Below, piece after piece: positions 8,818-17,368 of a stretch of 64,000 bases of DNA. The position numbers and the translations under genes were made by a program. The notes beneath the pieces are model-generated. The model worked only from the letters and a program-made list of their open reading frames with translations. It was not told the DNA's origin and did no database searches. Positions within the stretch are counted from its first letter, which is position 1. Each line of letters starts with the position of its first letter. The DNA is from Bacteroidota bacterium (GTDB taxonomy: Bacteria > Bacteroidota > Bacteroidia > Chitinophagales > Chitinophagaceae), in the NCBI GenBank assembly GCA_016183765.1, contig JACPEA010000002.1, positions 423,832 through 487,831 on the forward strand. Reading direction: 5' to 3'.

Positions 8818-9206
8818 TCAACAGAAATGCTGTCAATACCATACTCCCTCTTCCATCCCCATTTCTCAAATTGATAACGTATCACATAGCCCGTGGCCGT
8901 GCTGTCGGTTGCGTAGTATACCTGGAGACGGTAGCTTTTTCCTTTGCTGCCGGATGTCCATTGGTCCGAATCGGTGGAAGATGCGGCGGGTGTTCCAAGA
9001 TAAGCCTGCATGATATCCCTTTTCTCGCGGAGCGGAAGGTTGCGCCATTTCATGGGAGTGGCAAAACGGACTGCTTGGGGAACAGCAATGCCGAACACCA
9101 GGTATTGCAACCCAGCCAGCGCCAATAAACAGATAACCAGGATCAGGGTCGTTCTTTTTCGGGCAGACCGGATGAAGGGATCGTATAATTGCGGTATGAT
9201 AGGCAT
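8814..9206 (-). CDS. Small membrane-anchored protein of unknown function
   Basis: Hypothetical protein of 130 residues. A single strongly hydrophobic segment (about residues 19-42) follows a short N-terminus containing RSARKR, and suggests an inner-membrane anchor with the C-terminal 85 residues outside. That part is polar, with SKGKSYRLQVYYATDS and RYQFEKWGWKREYG, and looks like a small beta-rich domain. No catalytic motif was recognised. The start at 9206 gives MPIIPQLYDPF. The coding end runs into the repeat at 8757-8817, so the last residues may have been changed by repeat insertion. Not recognised as a known family. Confidence 0.6.
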   Translation of the reverse strand: MPIIPQLYDPFIRSARKRTTLILVICLLALAGLQYLVFGIAVPQAVRFATPMKWRNLPLREKRDIMQAYLGTPAASSTDSDQWTSGSKGKSYRLQVYYATDSTATGYVIRYQFEKWGWKREYGIDSISVE

Positions 9207-9303
9207 TCAATAGAAATTAACTTATTCAGAAAAGACGCCAGCTAAATAAACGGTTCATTCTATGGTTGTTTTTCCCTTTTCGGAGAAATCCCTCAAAAAC
9301 GGA

Positions 9304-9663
9304 TCAGATGCGGTTCAGTTGCTTTTGGGTGAATTCGTTCTCTGTATTTCCTGTATTCAGGGTAGATGCCGGCTCGAATAACATGACCCAAACCTCTTCC
9401 TCGGCATTGGGGCGATGCTCCACACCCCGGGGTACCACCAGGAAATCACCTTCCTGTAATTCAATGTTTTTGTCGCGGAGTTCCATTACAAAAGAGCCCT
9501 TTACCACCAAAAAGAATTCATCTTCCTGTGCATGGTGATGCCAGGTAAAGGGCCCTTTGAATTTGGCCAGTTTTACCTGTTGTCCGTTCAGTTCACCCAC
9601 AATATGTGGCTTCCAATAATCTGTGATCTGCGAAAATTTGTCAGCCAGGATTACTTTATACAT
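9304..9663 (-). CDS. Small cupin-domain protein
   Basis: Single-domain cupin of 119 residues. The metal-binding motif is visible: WHHHAQEDEFFLVVKG (two or three His and a Glu, about residues 41-56), followed by the second cupin motif with VPRGVEHRPNA (about 78-88). Proteins of this size commonly bind a divalent metal and act as small enzymes or sensors; the substrate cannot be read from sequence. Its start codon overlaps the end of coaE by eight bases, so the two are translated from one message. Confidence 0.8.
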   Translation of the reverse strand: MYKVILADKFSQITDYWKPHIVGELNGQQVKLAKFKGPFTWHHHAQEDEFFLVVKGSFVMELRDKNIELQEGDFLVVPRGVEHRPNAEEEVWVMLFEPASTLNTGNTENEFTQKQLNRI

Positions 9664-10261
9664 GGTAGGTGTTTCCTGTTTCGTTCAGAAACTGTTCGTG
9701 TAATTTCAGCACCTGTGGTATCAGCAAATGCTGGTCATCGTTGAGCACCACAAAATCGCATAAACGCATTTTGATCTCTTCCCGGATCTGCCGTTTCATC
9801 CGGCTGAGCACTTCTTCCCTGCTTACCTGGTCCCTGTCCATAACGCGTTTGATGCGAAGATGCTGTGGCGCATATACACCGATCATATAATCGAACCCGA
9901 TGGCAGAGCCGGCTTCAAAAAACAGGGCTGCTTCCTTAACAGTATAAGGTGTGGTCTGCAGGGCCGCCCATTCCTCTGCCGCGGCAATGGTGTACGGGTG
10001 TACCAAAGCATTCAGGGTTTCCAACTGAAAGGGATTGTTAAAAACGATGGCAGCCAGTTGTTTCCGGTTCAGCAGGCCATCGGTATATACCGCCTCACCA
10101 AATTGGCCGATGATGGCTTGTTTCAGTGCGGGGTTGGTTTGCATGATTTCTTTGGCAGCCGCATCGGCATCGAATACAGGAATGCCGAGCACTTTAAAAA
10201 TGCCTGATACGGTTGACTTACCGCTGCCGATACCACCTGTTAGACCGATGCGCAGTGCCAT
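9656..10261 (-). CDS. coaE: Dephospho-CoA kinase
   Basis: Last enzyme of coenzyme A synthesis: phosphorylates the 3'-hydroxyl of dephospho-CoA with ATP. The P-loop is GGIGSGKS (residues 9-16) and FDADAAAKEIM (about 34-44) holds the conserved acidic residue. At 201 residues it is full length. It overlaps the cupin gene by eight bases and is separated from yajC upstream by a terminator hairpin at 10361-10387, so it probably has its own promoter in 10262-10360. Confidence 0.93.
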   Translation of the reverse strand: MALRIGLTGGIGSGKSTVSGIFKVLGIPVFDADAAAKEIMQTNPALKQAIIGQFGEAVYTDGLLNRKQLAAIVFNNPFQLETLNALVHPYTIAAAEEWAALQTTPYTVKEAALFFEAGSAIGFDYMIGVYAPQHLRIKRVMDRDQVSREEVLSRMKRQIREEIKMRLCDFVVLNDDQHLLIPQVLKLHEQFLNETGNTYHV

Positions 10262-10360
10262 GGGTAAAAATTCTGTTGGAAAGGTATTATTTCTGGCGGA
10301 TTACCGGATACCCGCTGCCCGGTATTTGTTGTGTACAGGCAGGTTTTGTGAGCTGCCCAC

Positions 10361-10387
10361 AAAAAAGCCGGATGAAGATCATCCGGC
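10361..10387 (-). terminator. Terminator of yajC
   Basis: Read on the minus strand, GCCGGATGAT pairs with ATCCGGC around a short loop and is followed by six T residues (10366 down to 10361). It lies 38 bases after the yajC stop codon. Confidence 0.8.
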
Positions 10388-10424
10388 CCTATTTCAGATA
10401 AAGCGGTATACTGTTTGTTTACGG

Positions 10425-10742
10425 CTATTTATTGATGGCACTTGACCATTCCATGCTGATCGATGATTTTTCGATCTTCAGGTAACTGCCGGGGCTCACT
10501 TCCAGCTGTAAAGTATTGTCTTCGTTGATCTTATTGATGGTTCCATGGATACCTGCAATGGTCACCACTTTGTCGCCCTTCTGCATATTGTCAACAAATT
10601 TCTTCTGATCCTTAGCTTTCTTGGCCTGGGGGCGGATCATGAATAACCAGAAAACGAGGATGATACCTCCCATCAGAACCAGCTGCACCATACCGCCACC
10701 GGAACCGGCAGCCTGTAGTAAAACGAAATTTAAATTAGTCAT
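10425..10742 (-). CDS. yajC: Preprotein translocase accessory subunit YajC
   Basis: Small inner-membrane protein (105 residues) that joins SecDF in the Sec translocase holocomplex. One membrane segment (about residues 18-37) is followed by the diagnostic FMIRPQAKKAKDQKKF and a basic cytoplasmic domain with GDKVVTIAGIHGTINKI. The ATG at 10742 was chosen; a longer reading frame to 10853 adds 37 residues with no family likeness. The gene follows nusB by about 130 bases on the minus strand and lies about 7 kb from secDF, which is on the plus strand. Confidence 0.93.
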   Translation of the reverse strand: MTNLNFVLLQAAGSGGGMVQLVLMGGIILVFWLFMIRPQAKKAKDQKKFVDNMQKGDKVVTIAGIHGTINKINEDNTLQLEVSPGSYLKIEKSSISMEWSSAINK

Positions 10743-10874
10743 TATGGTTGTTTTTAATGATTGAACGAAACCTGTATCCTTTCCCGGACCAGGGGTCAAG
10801 GGCCGTAAAGATAAGGGTATGCACCGTTCGGATACACGAAATTCTGGTAACAAAAAGGTAAATTCCCGGCCTGC

Positions 10875-11798
10875 TTATTTCTTAAAGCTCACTTTATGGA
10901 TCTTGCCGGCTTCCAGCATCTCTTTGTGGATATTATCCAGGATCCCATTCACAAACTGCCCGCTCTGCGGGGTGCTGTAATCCTTGGCCAGGTCAATGTA
11001 TTCGTTGATGGTGACCTTGGTGGGGATGGTCTCGAAATACAGCAGTTCACAAACCCCCATCCGCATCAGTACCATATCCAATTGGGCAATACGCTCCGAA
11101 TCCCAGTTCTTGAGTTTGGGTTTGATGAGCTCCATACAGTACTCCTTCTTCTCCAGTGTGGTGGTGAGCAGTGATTTGGCAAAGCCCCATTTCTCCGGAC
11201 TTAACATTTCCTGCAGGTTATAACTGGAGGGTTTCTGGATATAGTTCTGCATCAGCTGGTCCATCATATCGGCATCATCATCCCAGTTATTGAAGAGTTC
11301 TTCCAGGTGGGCGATGAACAGTTCATTGGGCAGCATGAGCTGGGTGAAGATCAGTTTGATGATCTCCTTCTCTTTGGCCTTTTCCCTGCCTTCGTGGTGG
11401 ATGTATTCCCTATATTTTTCCGTGTTGGTCAAATCCTCATAGATCTTCTTTACCAGGTCCTTATCCAGCAGCTTGGAAGGAAGGTCGATCTCCACTGCTT
11501 TTTTGAAAGATTCGTTCTCCAGGATCTGCCAGAGAAATTCGTTACCGGCGATCTTGATGTTCACATTCAGGTCCGCTTCGGTAGGCAGGTTACGGGAAGC
11601 TCTTTTCTGAGCGCTGGTTTCCGCATAACGGGCCACTTCGGTCAGAAAATACAATAGGTACACGAACAGTTCCCTGCTTTTATCCAATTGTTTCTGTAAT
11701 TCTTCAACGGGTTTCTTAAAAGCGACCGGGTTATCCGCCGCTTCAATCATGTACAGCAACTGCATCACTTTCACACGAATATTTCTTCTACTGATCAT
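10875..11798 (-). CDS. nusB: Transcription antitermination factor NusB, extended form
   Basis: RNA-binding antitermination factor that pairs with NusE (S10) on boxA of ribosomal RNA operons. At 307 residues it is about twice the length of E. coli NusB, as is usual in Bacteroidota. The N-terminus MISRRNIRVKVMQLLY is the ordinary NusB start. The C-terminal part (about 200-300), with LKNWDSERIAQLDMVLMRMG and TINEYIDLAKDYSTPQSGQFVNGIL, carries the conserved core. The central insertion, about residues 75-170, is helical and charged. It heads a minus-strand cluster with yajC. Confidence 0.93.
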   Translation of the reverse strand: MISRRNIRVKVMQLLYMIEAADNPVAFKKPVEELQKQLDKSRELFVYLLYFLTEVARYAETSAQKRASRNLPTEADLNVNIKIAGNEFLWQILENESFKKAVEIDLPSKLLDKDLVKKIYEDLTNTEKYREYIHHEGREKAKEKEIIKLIFTQLMLPNELFIAHLEELFNNWDDDADMMDQLMQNYIQKPSSYNLQEMLSPEKWGFAKSLLTTTLEKKEYCMELIKPKLKNWDSERIAQLDMVLMRMGVCELLYFETIPTKVTINEYIDLAKDYSTPQSGQFVNGILDNIHKEMLEAGKIHKVSFKK

Positions 11799-12220
11799 CT
11801 GGTAAGAACTTAGTTTGAGGGATGCAAAGATATTGGTTTCGGCTTCTGGTGCAAAATGAAAATCAACGGCCGTGAACCGTGACCTGGCTCAAGCTCCATC
11901 TGCGGCTCCCTGCCCGGTTCTGTCGGAATTTTGACCAGGAAACTGTGGCAGAACACCAGGCAAAAGTCCCATTCGGTAACATCACGGATTGGGGGGTGCA
12001 GCCGGTTGTTGACCCGTTCCCCGTCCGGCTGGCGGGGTTATGAAATTTTGACACAGGTTGTCAGAAACTTACCCCATCTTTGCCCCCGTTTCTGACAGAC
12101 TATATAACAACCGGGCCGATTTGGAGAGGGATGCTGAAAATTTGACCTGAATCAGCCGGGTGGCACAATAATGGCTGACAGGATGGTATTATCACACAAT
12201 TAATTAAAAACCCATAACGT
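11799..12220. promoter_or_regulatory. Regulatory region upstream of groESL
   Basis: This 422-base gap holds no gene. It contains three related words (GAATTTTGACCAGG from 11926, GAAATTTTGACACAGG from 12042, GAAAATTTGACC from 12136). A dyad TGACA-CAGGT-TGTCA lies at 12049-12063, and a wider inverted repeat has arms TGTCAGAAAC (12059-12068) and GTTTCTGACA (12088-12097). A -24/-12 promoter is at 12161-12176. A CATCTTTG box at 12074-12081 with TTTG at 12047 could be a second, housekeeping promoter, though the 23-base spacing is long. No CIRCE element (TTAGCACTC-N9-GAGTGCTAA) was seen. Confidence 0.55.
12161..12176 (+). promoter_or_regulatory. Sigma-54-like (-24/-12) promoter of groESL
   Basis: TGGCAC, five bases, then TGGCT. 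Against the consensus TGGCAC-N5-TTGCA the -24 half is perfect, the invariant GG and GC are exactly 10 bases apart, and only the second T of the -12 half differs. The predicted start of transcription is near 12186, about 35 bases before the groES ATG. Confidence 0.5.
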
Positions 12221-12502
12221 ATGGCAAAAAAACTCAACGTTACTCCTCTGCATGACAGAGTAATTGTTAAGCCAGCTGCTGCTGAAGAAAAAACCGCAGG
12301 TGGAATCATTATCCCTGATACTGCAAAAGAAAAACCACAACGTGGCACCATCGTAGCTGCCGGCGCCGGTAAAAAAGATGAGCCTGTAACTGTAAAAGTT
12401 GGCGATACCGTTTTGTATGGTAAATATGCAGGAACCGAGATCCAGATCGAAGGTCAGGATCTGCTGATCATGCGTGAGAGCGATATCCTCGCGATCGTGT
12501 AA
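12221..12502 (+). CDS. groES: Co-chaperonin GroES
   Basis: Ten-kilodalton lid of the GroEL folding chamber, 93 residues. The start ([15 protein letters not shown]), the mobile loop with [17 protein letters not shown] (about residues 25-40) and the C-terminal [13 protein letters not shown] are all diagnostic. It precedes groEL by 107 bases. The gap holds an AATTTG-word repeat, so the two genes are probably cotranscribed with a structured spacer. Confidence 0.97.
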   Translation: MAKKLNVTPLHDRVIVKPAAAEEKTAGGIIIPDTAKEKPQRGTIVAAGAGKKDEPVTVKVGDTVLYGKYAGTEIQIEGQDLLIMRESDILAIV

Positions 12503-14247
<1,745 letters not shown>

Positions 14248-14267
14248 TCCCTACCCCATCCTGCCAA

Positions 14268-14306
14268 TAAAAATCCCCGCTTCTTGCAAAAGAGCGGGGA
14301 TTTTTT
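14268..14306. terminator. Bidirectional terminator after groEL
   Basis: AAAATCCCCGCT pairs with AGCGGGGATTTT around an 11-base loop, with T-runs on both strands. It serves groEL and the convergent YhhN gene (14319-15080). Confidence 0.88.
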
Positions 14307-14318
14307 ATGTGATCAATG

Positions 14319-15080
14319 TTATTGCCTGACCTGCTTTTTCTTCAGGTATAATTGCAGGATGCCTTTCACCAGGAGGAACTGTGCAATGGAATACGGTACG
14401 ATGCTGTACACGAACCCATGCGAGTGTCCGCCCGCTCCAAACAGGTTCCATCCAAAAATAAGGTTCTGGAGAATGAACAGGAATACGCCCGGTAACAGGT
14501 ATCGTACAGCTATCACGTAATTATCCTTGTTGTTGGCCGCATTGATCACCAACGCCGCCATGACGATCAGGGTGATCATATACAGGATCAAAGGGAGCCG
14601 GTACCCGCCCGCCAGGCGATCGCCCAGTACCTGTAAGAATACATAGCCCATGATCACCAGCAGCAAAGAGGTAAGCAGGAAAGGAAATGGTTTTTGTAAA
14701 CCCTTCCTGTTCAGGTTATGGAAAGAAATACTGTAACAGACATTCATCAGCATGAAAGCCACAAGACTGCTGATAAAAAAGAGCTGATTCTGAACAACCA
14801 GCTGGCAAACATCGCCCAGGAACGCAAGAAACAAACCTCCGTAAAAGAAGAGTTTGGCCGGTGGGTTGGCAATATTATCATCGTTCAGCAGGACATACAG
14901 CAATAACAGCGGTATCAGCAGCGTGGCCGTTACGGCAACATAGGGCAGATCGAAATAGAGGAAAATAACATCCAGCACCACCAACAGCCAATACAGGATC
15001 AGTACGACCTGCTGCAATTGGTTCCGTAAAGAAGCTGTAGAAAGACCTGGTCTCAAAAAGCAGGGATTTGGTTCCTGCAA
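14319..15080 (-). CDS. Divergent YhhN-family membrane protein (lysoplasmalogenase-like paralogue)
   Basis: Integral membrane protein of 253 residues with about eight helices and the YhhN layout: RLPLILYMITLIVMA in the middle and YSIAQFLLVKGIL at the end. The family includes lysoplasmalogenases, which cleave the vinyl-ether bond of lysoplasmalogens. The first conserved acidic site is kept (FLGD, D90). The second, normally an Asp in an LFxxSD segment, reads LFILQN here, so catalysis is doubtful. The second paralogue at 15556-16248 has both. The first 24 residues are polar and the start is uncertain. Confidence 0.72.
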   Translation of the reverse strand: MQEPNPCFLRPGLSTASLRNQLQQVVLILYWLLVVLDVIFLYFDLPYVAVTATLLIPLLLLYVLLNDDNIANPPAKLFFYGGLFLAFLGDVCQLVVQNQLFFISSLVAFMLMNVCYSISFHNLNRKGLQKPFPFLLTSLLLVIMGYVFLQVLGDRLAGGYRLPLILYMITLIVMAALVINAANNKDNYVIAVRYLLPGVFLFILQNLIFGWNLFGAGGHSHGFVYSIVPYSIAQFLLVKGILQLYLKKKQVRQ

Positions 15081-15555
15081 TATTACTATAGTTACCGAGA
15101 ATACAATCTTATGAAATGGCTATCGAAAGCGCAGCGCCTGGCCCTGTCAATATATAATGCCTTACAGGATAGACAGGCAAAACCAGCCACCCCGTTATAA
15201 GCGGTATCAGGCAGTAACCTTTCTGCTACACAGCCCTTTTCTGCAAACATTTAGTTGATAATCAGTTATTTACATGCAATTTGCGTACCTGAGACTGTTT
15301 TAATCCATTGATTGTCTGTATTTAGTAGGCAGATGACCCGCAGATAACCCGCAGATAACCTGCCTCTTTAAAGAAGCGGGTTATCTGCAGCATATATACG
15401 GGATATGGGTAGTATATAGGACAAGGATAGTACTACCAGGCCCGGAAGAAAGGGCCATAGTGAAACAGGGAGATAAGGAAAAGGGCGCTCTGCAAACCTT
15501 GCTGCGGACATAGCTGCCGGCAATTCTTAACCAGGCAGGTTAGACATGCCGGAAA
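15081..15555. other. 475-base gap with an 11-base tandem repeat and inverted copy
   Basis: No gene was found between the two YhhN paralogues. The notable content is a cluster at 15329-15388: three tandem copies of an 11-mer (GCAGATGACCC, then GCAGATAACCC, then GCAGATAACCT), followed after 13 bases by the inverted copy GCGGGTTATCTGC (15376-15388), which pairs exactly with the middle copy. The rest shows nothing recognisable. Confidence 0.6.
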
Positions 15556-16248
15556 TCAACTGACGGGGACCTGCTGTTTTCGGGTTCCTGCATAGGCCGC
15601 AAAACCCTGTACCAGGAAATATTGCGCCAAACCGTAAGTCAACATCACACCCATCTCTGCCCAGCGGTTATGCAGGGCGAATTTATTGAGGGCCAGTAAG
15701 CCATCTGACAAAACGAACAAAGTTGCACCGGGAATAAAACAGGTGACTGCGATCCTTTGCACCGAAGGGTTTACCAGGGTTTGGGTAGCCAGTACCGCCA
15801 TGGTGCAGATGATGATCATGTAAACGAGTATGGGCATCCGGAAGCTTCCCAGCTGATCGTTCAGGTAGTAGAAGAGTTGTCCAGAGACGACCAGTAACAC
15901 CATGATGGCCAAAACCAGGTTACGGGCTTTGCCGGAATAGCCTTTTTGCAGCCGGTAAAAGAACCAGCTGTTACAGAGATGTGTACCAATAAATGCCAGC
16001 ATGCCCAGCAGGAAAAAAATCTCCCCCGAACGGGTCAGCAGCAGGTCGCCCAGGAAGGAACAGAACAGTCCCAGGTACAGTACCGGGCTGGTCTTCCCAT
16101 CCCCCGCATACAGCCAGCCCATCAATACAGGCAACAATAAAAGTTTCGTTAACACCCTGGGAGAGCTCATTTCCAGGTAAATGAAACCACAATGCAGCAG
16201 CAGGATGGTAAGAAACAGGCCCATACCGTATTTTTTGAGCACTTGCAT
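15556..16248 (-). CDS. YhhN-family lysoplasmalogenase-like membrane protein
   Basis: Integral membrane protein of 230 residues, about eight helices, of the YhhN/TMEM86 family, whose characterised members hydrolyse lysoplasmalogen. Both conserved acidic sites are present: FLGDLLL (D68) and LFVLSDGLLALNKF (D182). RMPILVYMI and YGLAQYFLVQG are also typical. It lies 475 bases upstream of a divergent paralogue in the same orientation, which points to an old tandem duplication. Whether the host makes plasmalogens cannot be told from this window. Confidence 0.82.
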   Translation of the reverse strand: MQVLKKYGMGLFLTILLLHCGFIYLEMSSPRVLTKLLLLPVLMGWLYAGDGKTSPVLYLGLFCSFLGDLLLTRSGEIFFLLGMLAFIGTHLCNSWFFYRLQKGYSGKARNLVLAIMVLLVVSGQLFYYLNDQLGSFRMPILVYMIIICTMAVLATQTLVNPSVQRIAVTCFIPGATLFVLSDGLLALNKFALHNRWAEMGVMLTYGLAQYFLVQGFAAYAGTRKQQVPVS

Positions 16249-16360
16249 ACAAAAGAGGATTGGGTGATCAAAGGAAACTATCGGAAGAGAAACGTTTACA
16301 AAGGGGTATTTATTACCATTGGCATGAGCTATATTATAGGGGAAGGATTACTTTTGCCAC

Positions 16361-16696
16361 ATGTTAAGCCAGGAGAACGAGTCATTTTTACAATGGTGGG
16401 CCGAGAACAGGATCCGGGAAAAGAACAGCCTGAAACCGTTCCTGATCGGCCTGTCTTTCGGTTTTATCATGGGTATCGGGATCGTTCTGCTACTGGAATG
16501 GGGCTGGTATGAACGGGCCAATATGGTAGCCAATTCGCGTTTGAGCTCGGTGGTATTTGTGCTGGCATTGATGATCATCTCTGTTTTTATGGCATTTGTT
16601 TACCGGAAATTCCGGTGGGAAATGCAGGAACAGCGTTACCAGGAATTACTGATCCTGAAAAATAAGTCGGAAAACAAGCTGCCCAAGCAGCCTTAG
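16361..16696 (+). CDS. Small two-helix membrane protein of unknown function
   Basis: Hypothetical protein of 111 residues. A polar N-terminus (about 25 residues) is followed by two membrane helices (about 26-46 and 62-81) and a charged C-terminal tail (KFRWEMQEQRYQELL) that could form a short coiled coil. A TACTTTTG box (16342-16349) sits just upstream of the ATG and fits the Bacteroidota -7 consensus, which would leave a very short leader. It lies 36 bases before the FKBP lipoprotein gene and may be cotranscribed with it. No family was recognised. Confidence 0.65.
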   Translation: MLSQENESFLQWWAENRIREKNSLKPFLIGLSFGFIMGIGIVLLLEWGWYERANMVANSRLSSVVFVLALMIISVFMAFVYRKFRWEMQEQRYQELLILKNKSENKLPKQP

Positions 16697-16732
16697 TAAC
16701 CAAAACATAGTCTATTCAACTAAAAAAACTGC

Positions 16733-17221
16733 ATGAAAAAATTTGTTCTCTCGGTTCTGGTTCTCTCAATGGTTCTTTTGAATCTATCCTGTGGAAAAAG
16801 TGATACAAGTGGGTGCCAGCCGGCCAGTATTGCGTCTGAAAAAGCCCAGATGGTGGCCTATTGTACCGCCAATGGCATCAATTATACAGAAAGCAGCAGC
16901 GGACTTTTATATGAGATCATTGCTCCAGGCAGTGGCCTGGCCCCAGTGAGCACTTCCATCGTTTCGGCGGTATATACCGGTAAATTGCTGAACGGCACTA
17001 CATTTGATGCTACCGCCAACCCTGTAAGTTTCTCACTCAGCGGCGTAATTGACGGCTGGAAGATCGGTCTGCCCCTGATCAAAAAAGGTGGCCGGATCAA
17101 ACTGGTCATTCCTTCAGCACTGGCTTACAGCTGTACCGGCAGCAAAAACGGTGCCGGCCAGTATGTTATCAACCCAAATGAACCTTTGTTTTTTGATGTC
17201 ACATTGACTGATGTTAGATAA
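16733..17221 (+). CDS. FKBP-type peptidyl-prolyl isomerase lipoprotein
   Basis: Exported prolyl isomerase, 162 residues. The signal peptide ends in a lipobox (LNLSC, Cys near residue 20), so the protein is probably lipid-anchored in the envelope. The FKBP domain fills residues about 60-162, with VSAVYTGKLLNGTTFDAT, SFSLSGVIDGWKIGLPLI and FDVTL at the end. A terminator hairpin follows at 17250-17279. The substrate is unknown; relatives help fold outer-membrane and periplasmic proteins. Confidence 0.88.
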   Translation: MKKFVLSVLVLSMVLLNLSCGKSDTSGCQPASIASEKAQMVAYCTANGINYTESSSGLLYEIIAPGSGLAPVSTSIVSAVYTGKLLNGTTFDATANPVSFSLSGVIDGWKIGLPLIKKGGRIKLVIPSALAYSCTGSKNGAGQYVINPNEPLFFDVTLTDVR

Positions 17222-17249
17222 CTCTTCTGTAAAACACCCTATCTAGGAA

Positions 17250-17279
17250 GGCCGGTAAGCGAAAACCGGTCTTTTTTTT
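17250..17279 (+). terminator. Terminator after the FKBP gene
   Basis: GGCCGGT pairs with ACCGGTC (one mismatch) around a nine-base loop, followed by eight T residues. Confidence 0.75.
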
Positions 17280-17327
17280 ACTAAAAACCAATATCACGGG
17301 GGATATCGGATTTCATTACCATTCCCC

Positions 17328-17335
17328 TATCTTTG
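17328..17335 (+). promoter_or_regulatory. -7 box of secDF
   Basis: TATCTTTG fits the Bacteroidota TAnnTTTG consensus exactly and lies 33 bases before the secDF ATG, leaving a leader of about 28 bases. Confidence 0.6.
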
Positions 17336-17368
17336 CCGCTCTAAAAAAATTTGTAAACCGTTACTAAT

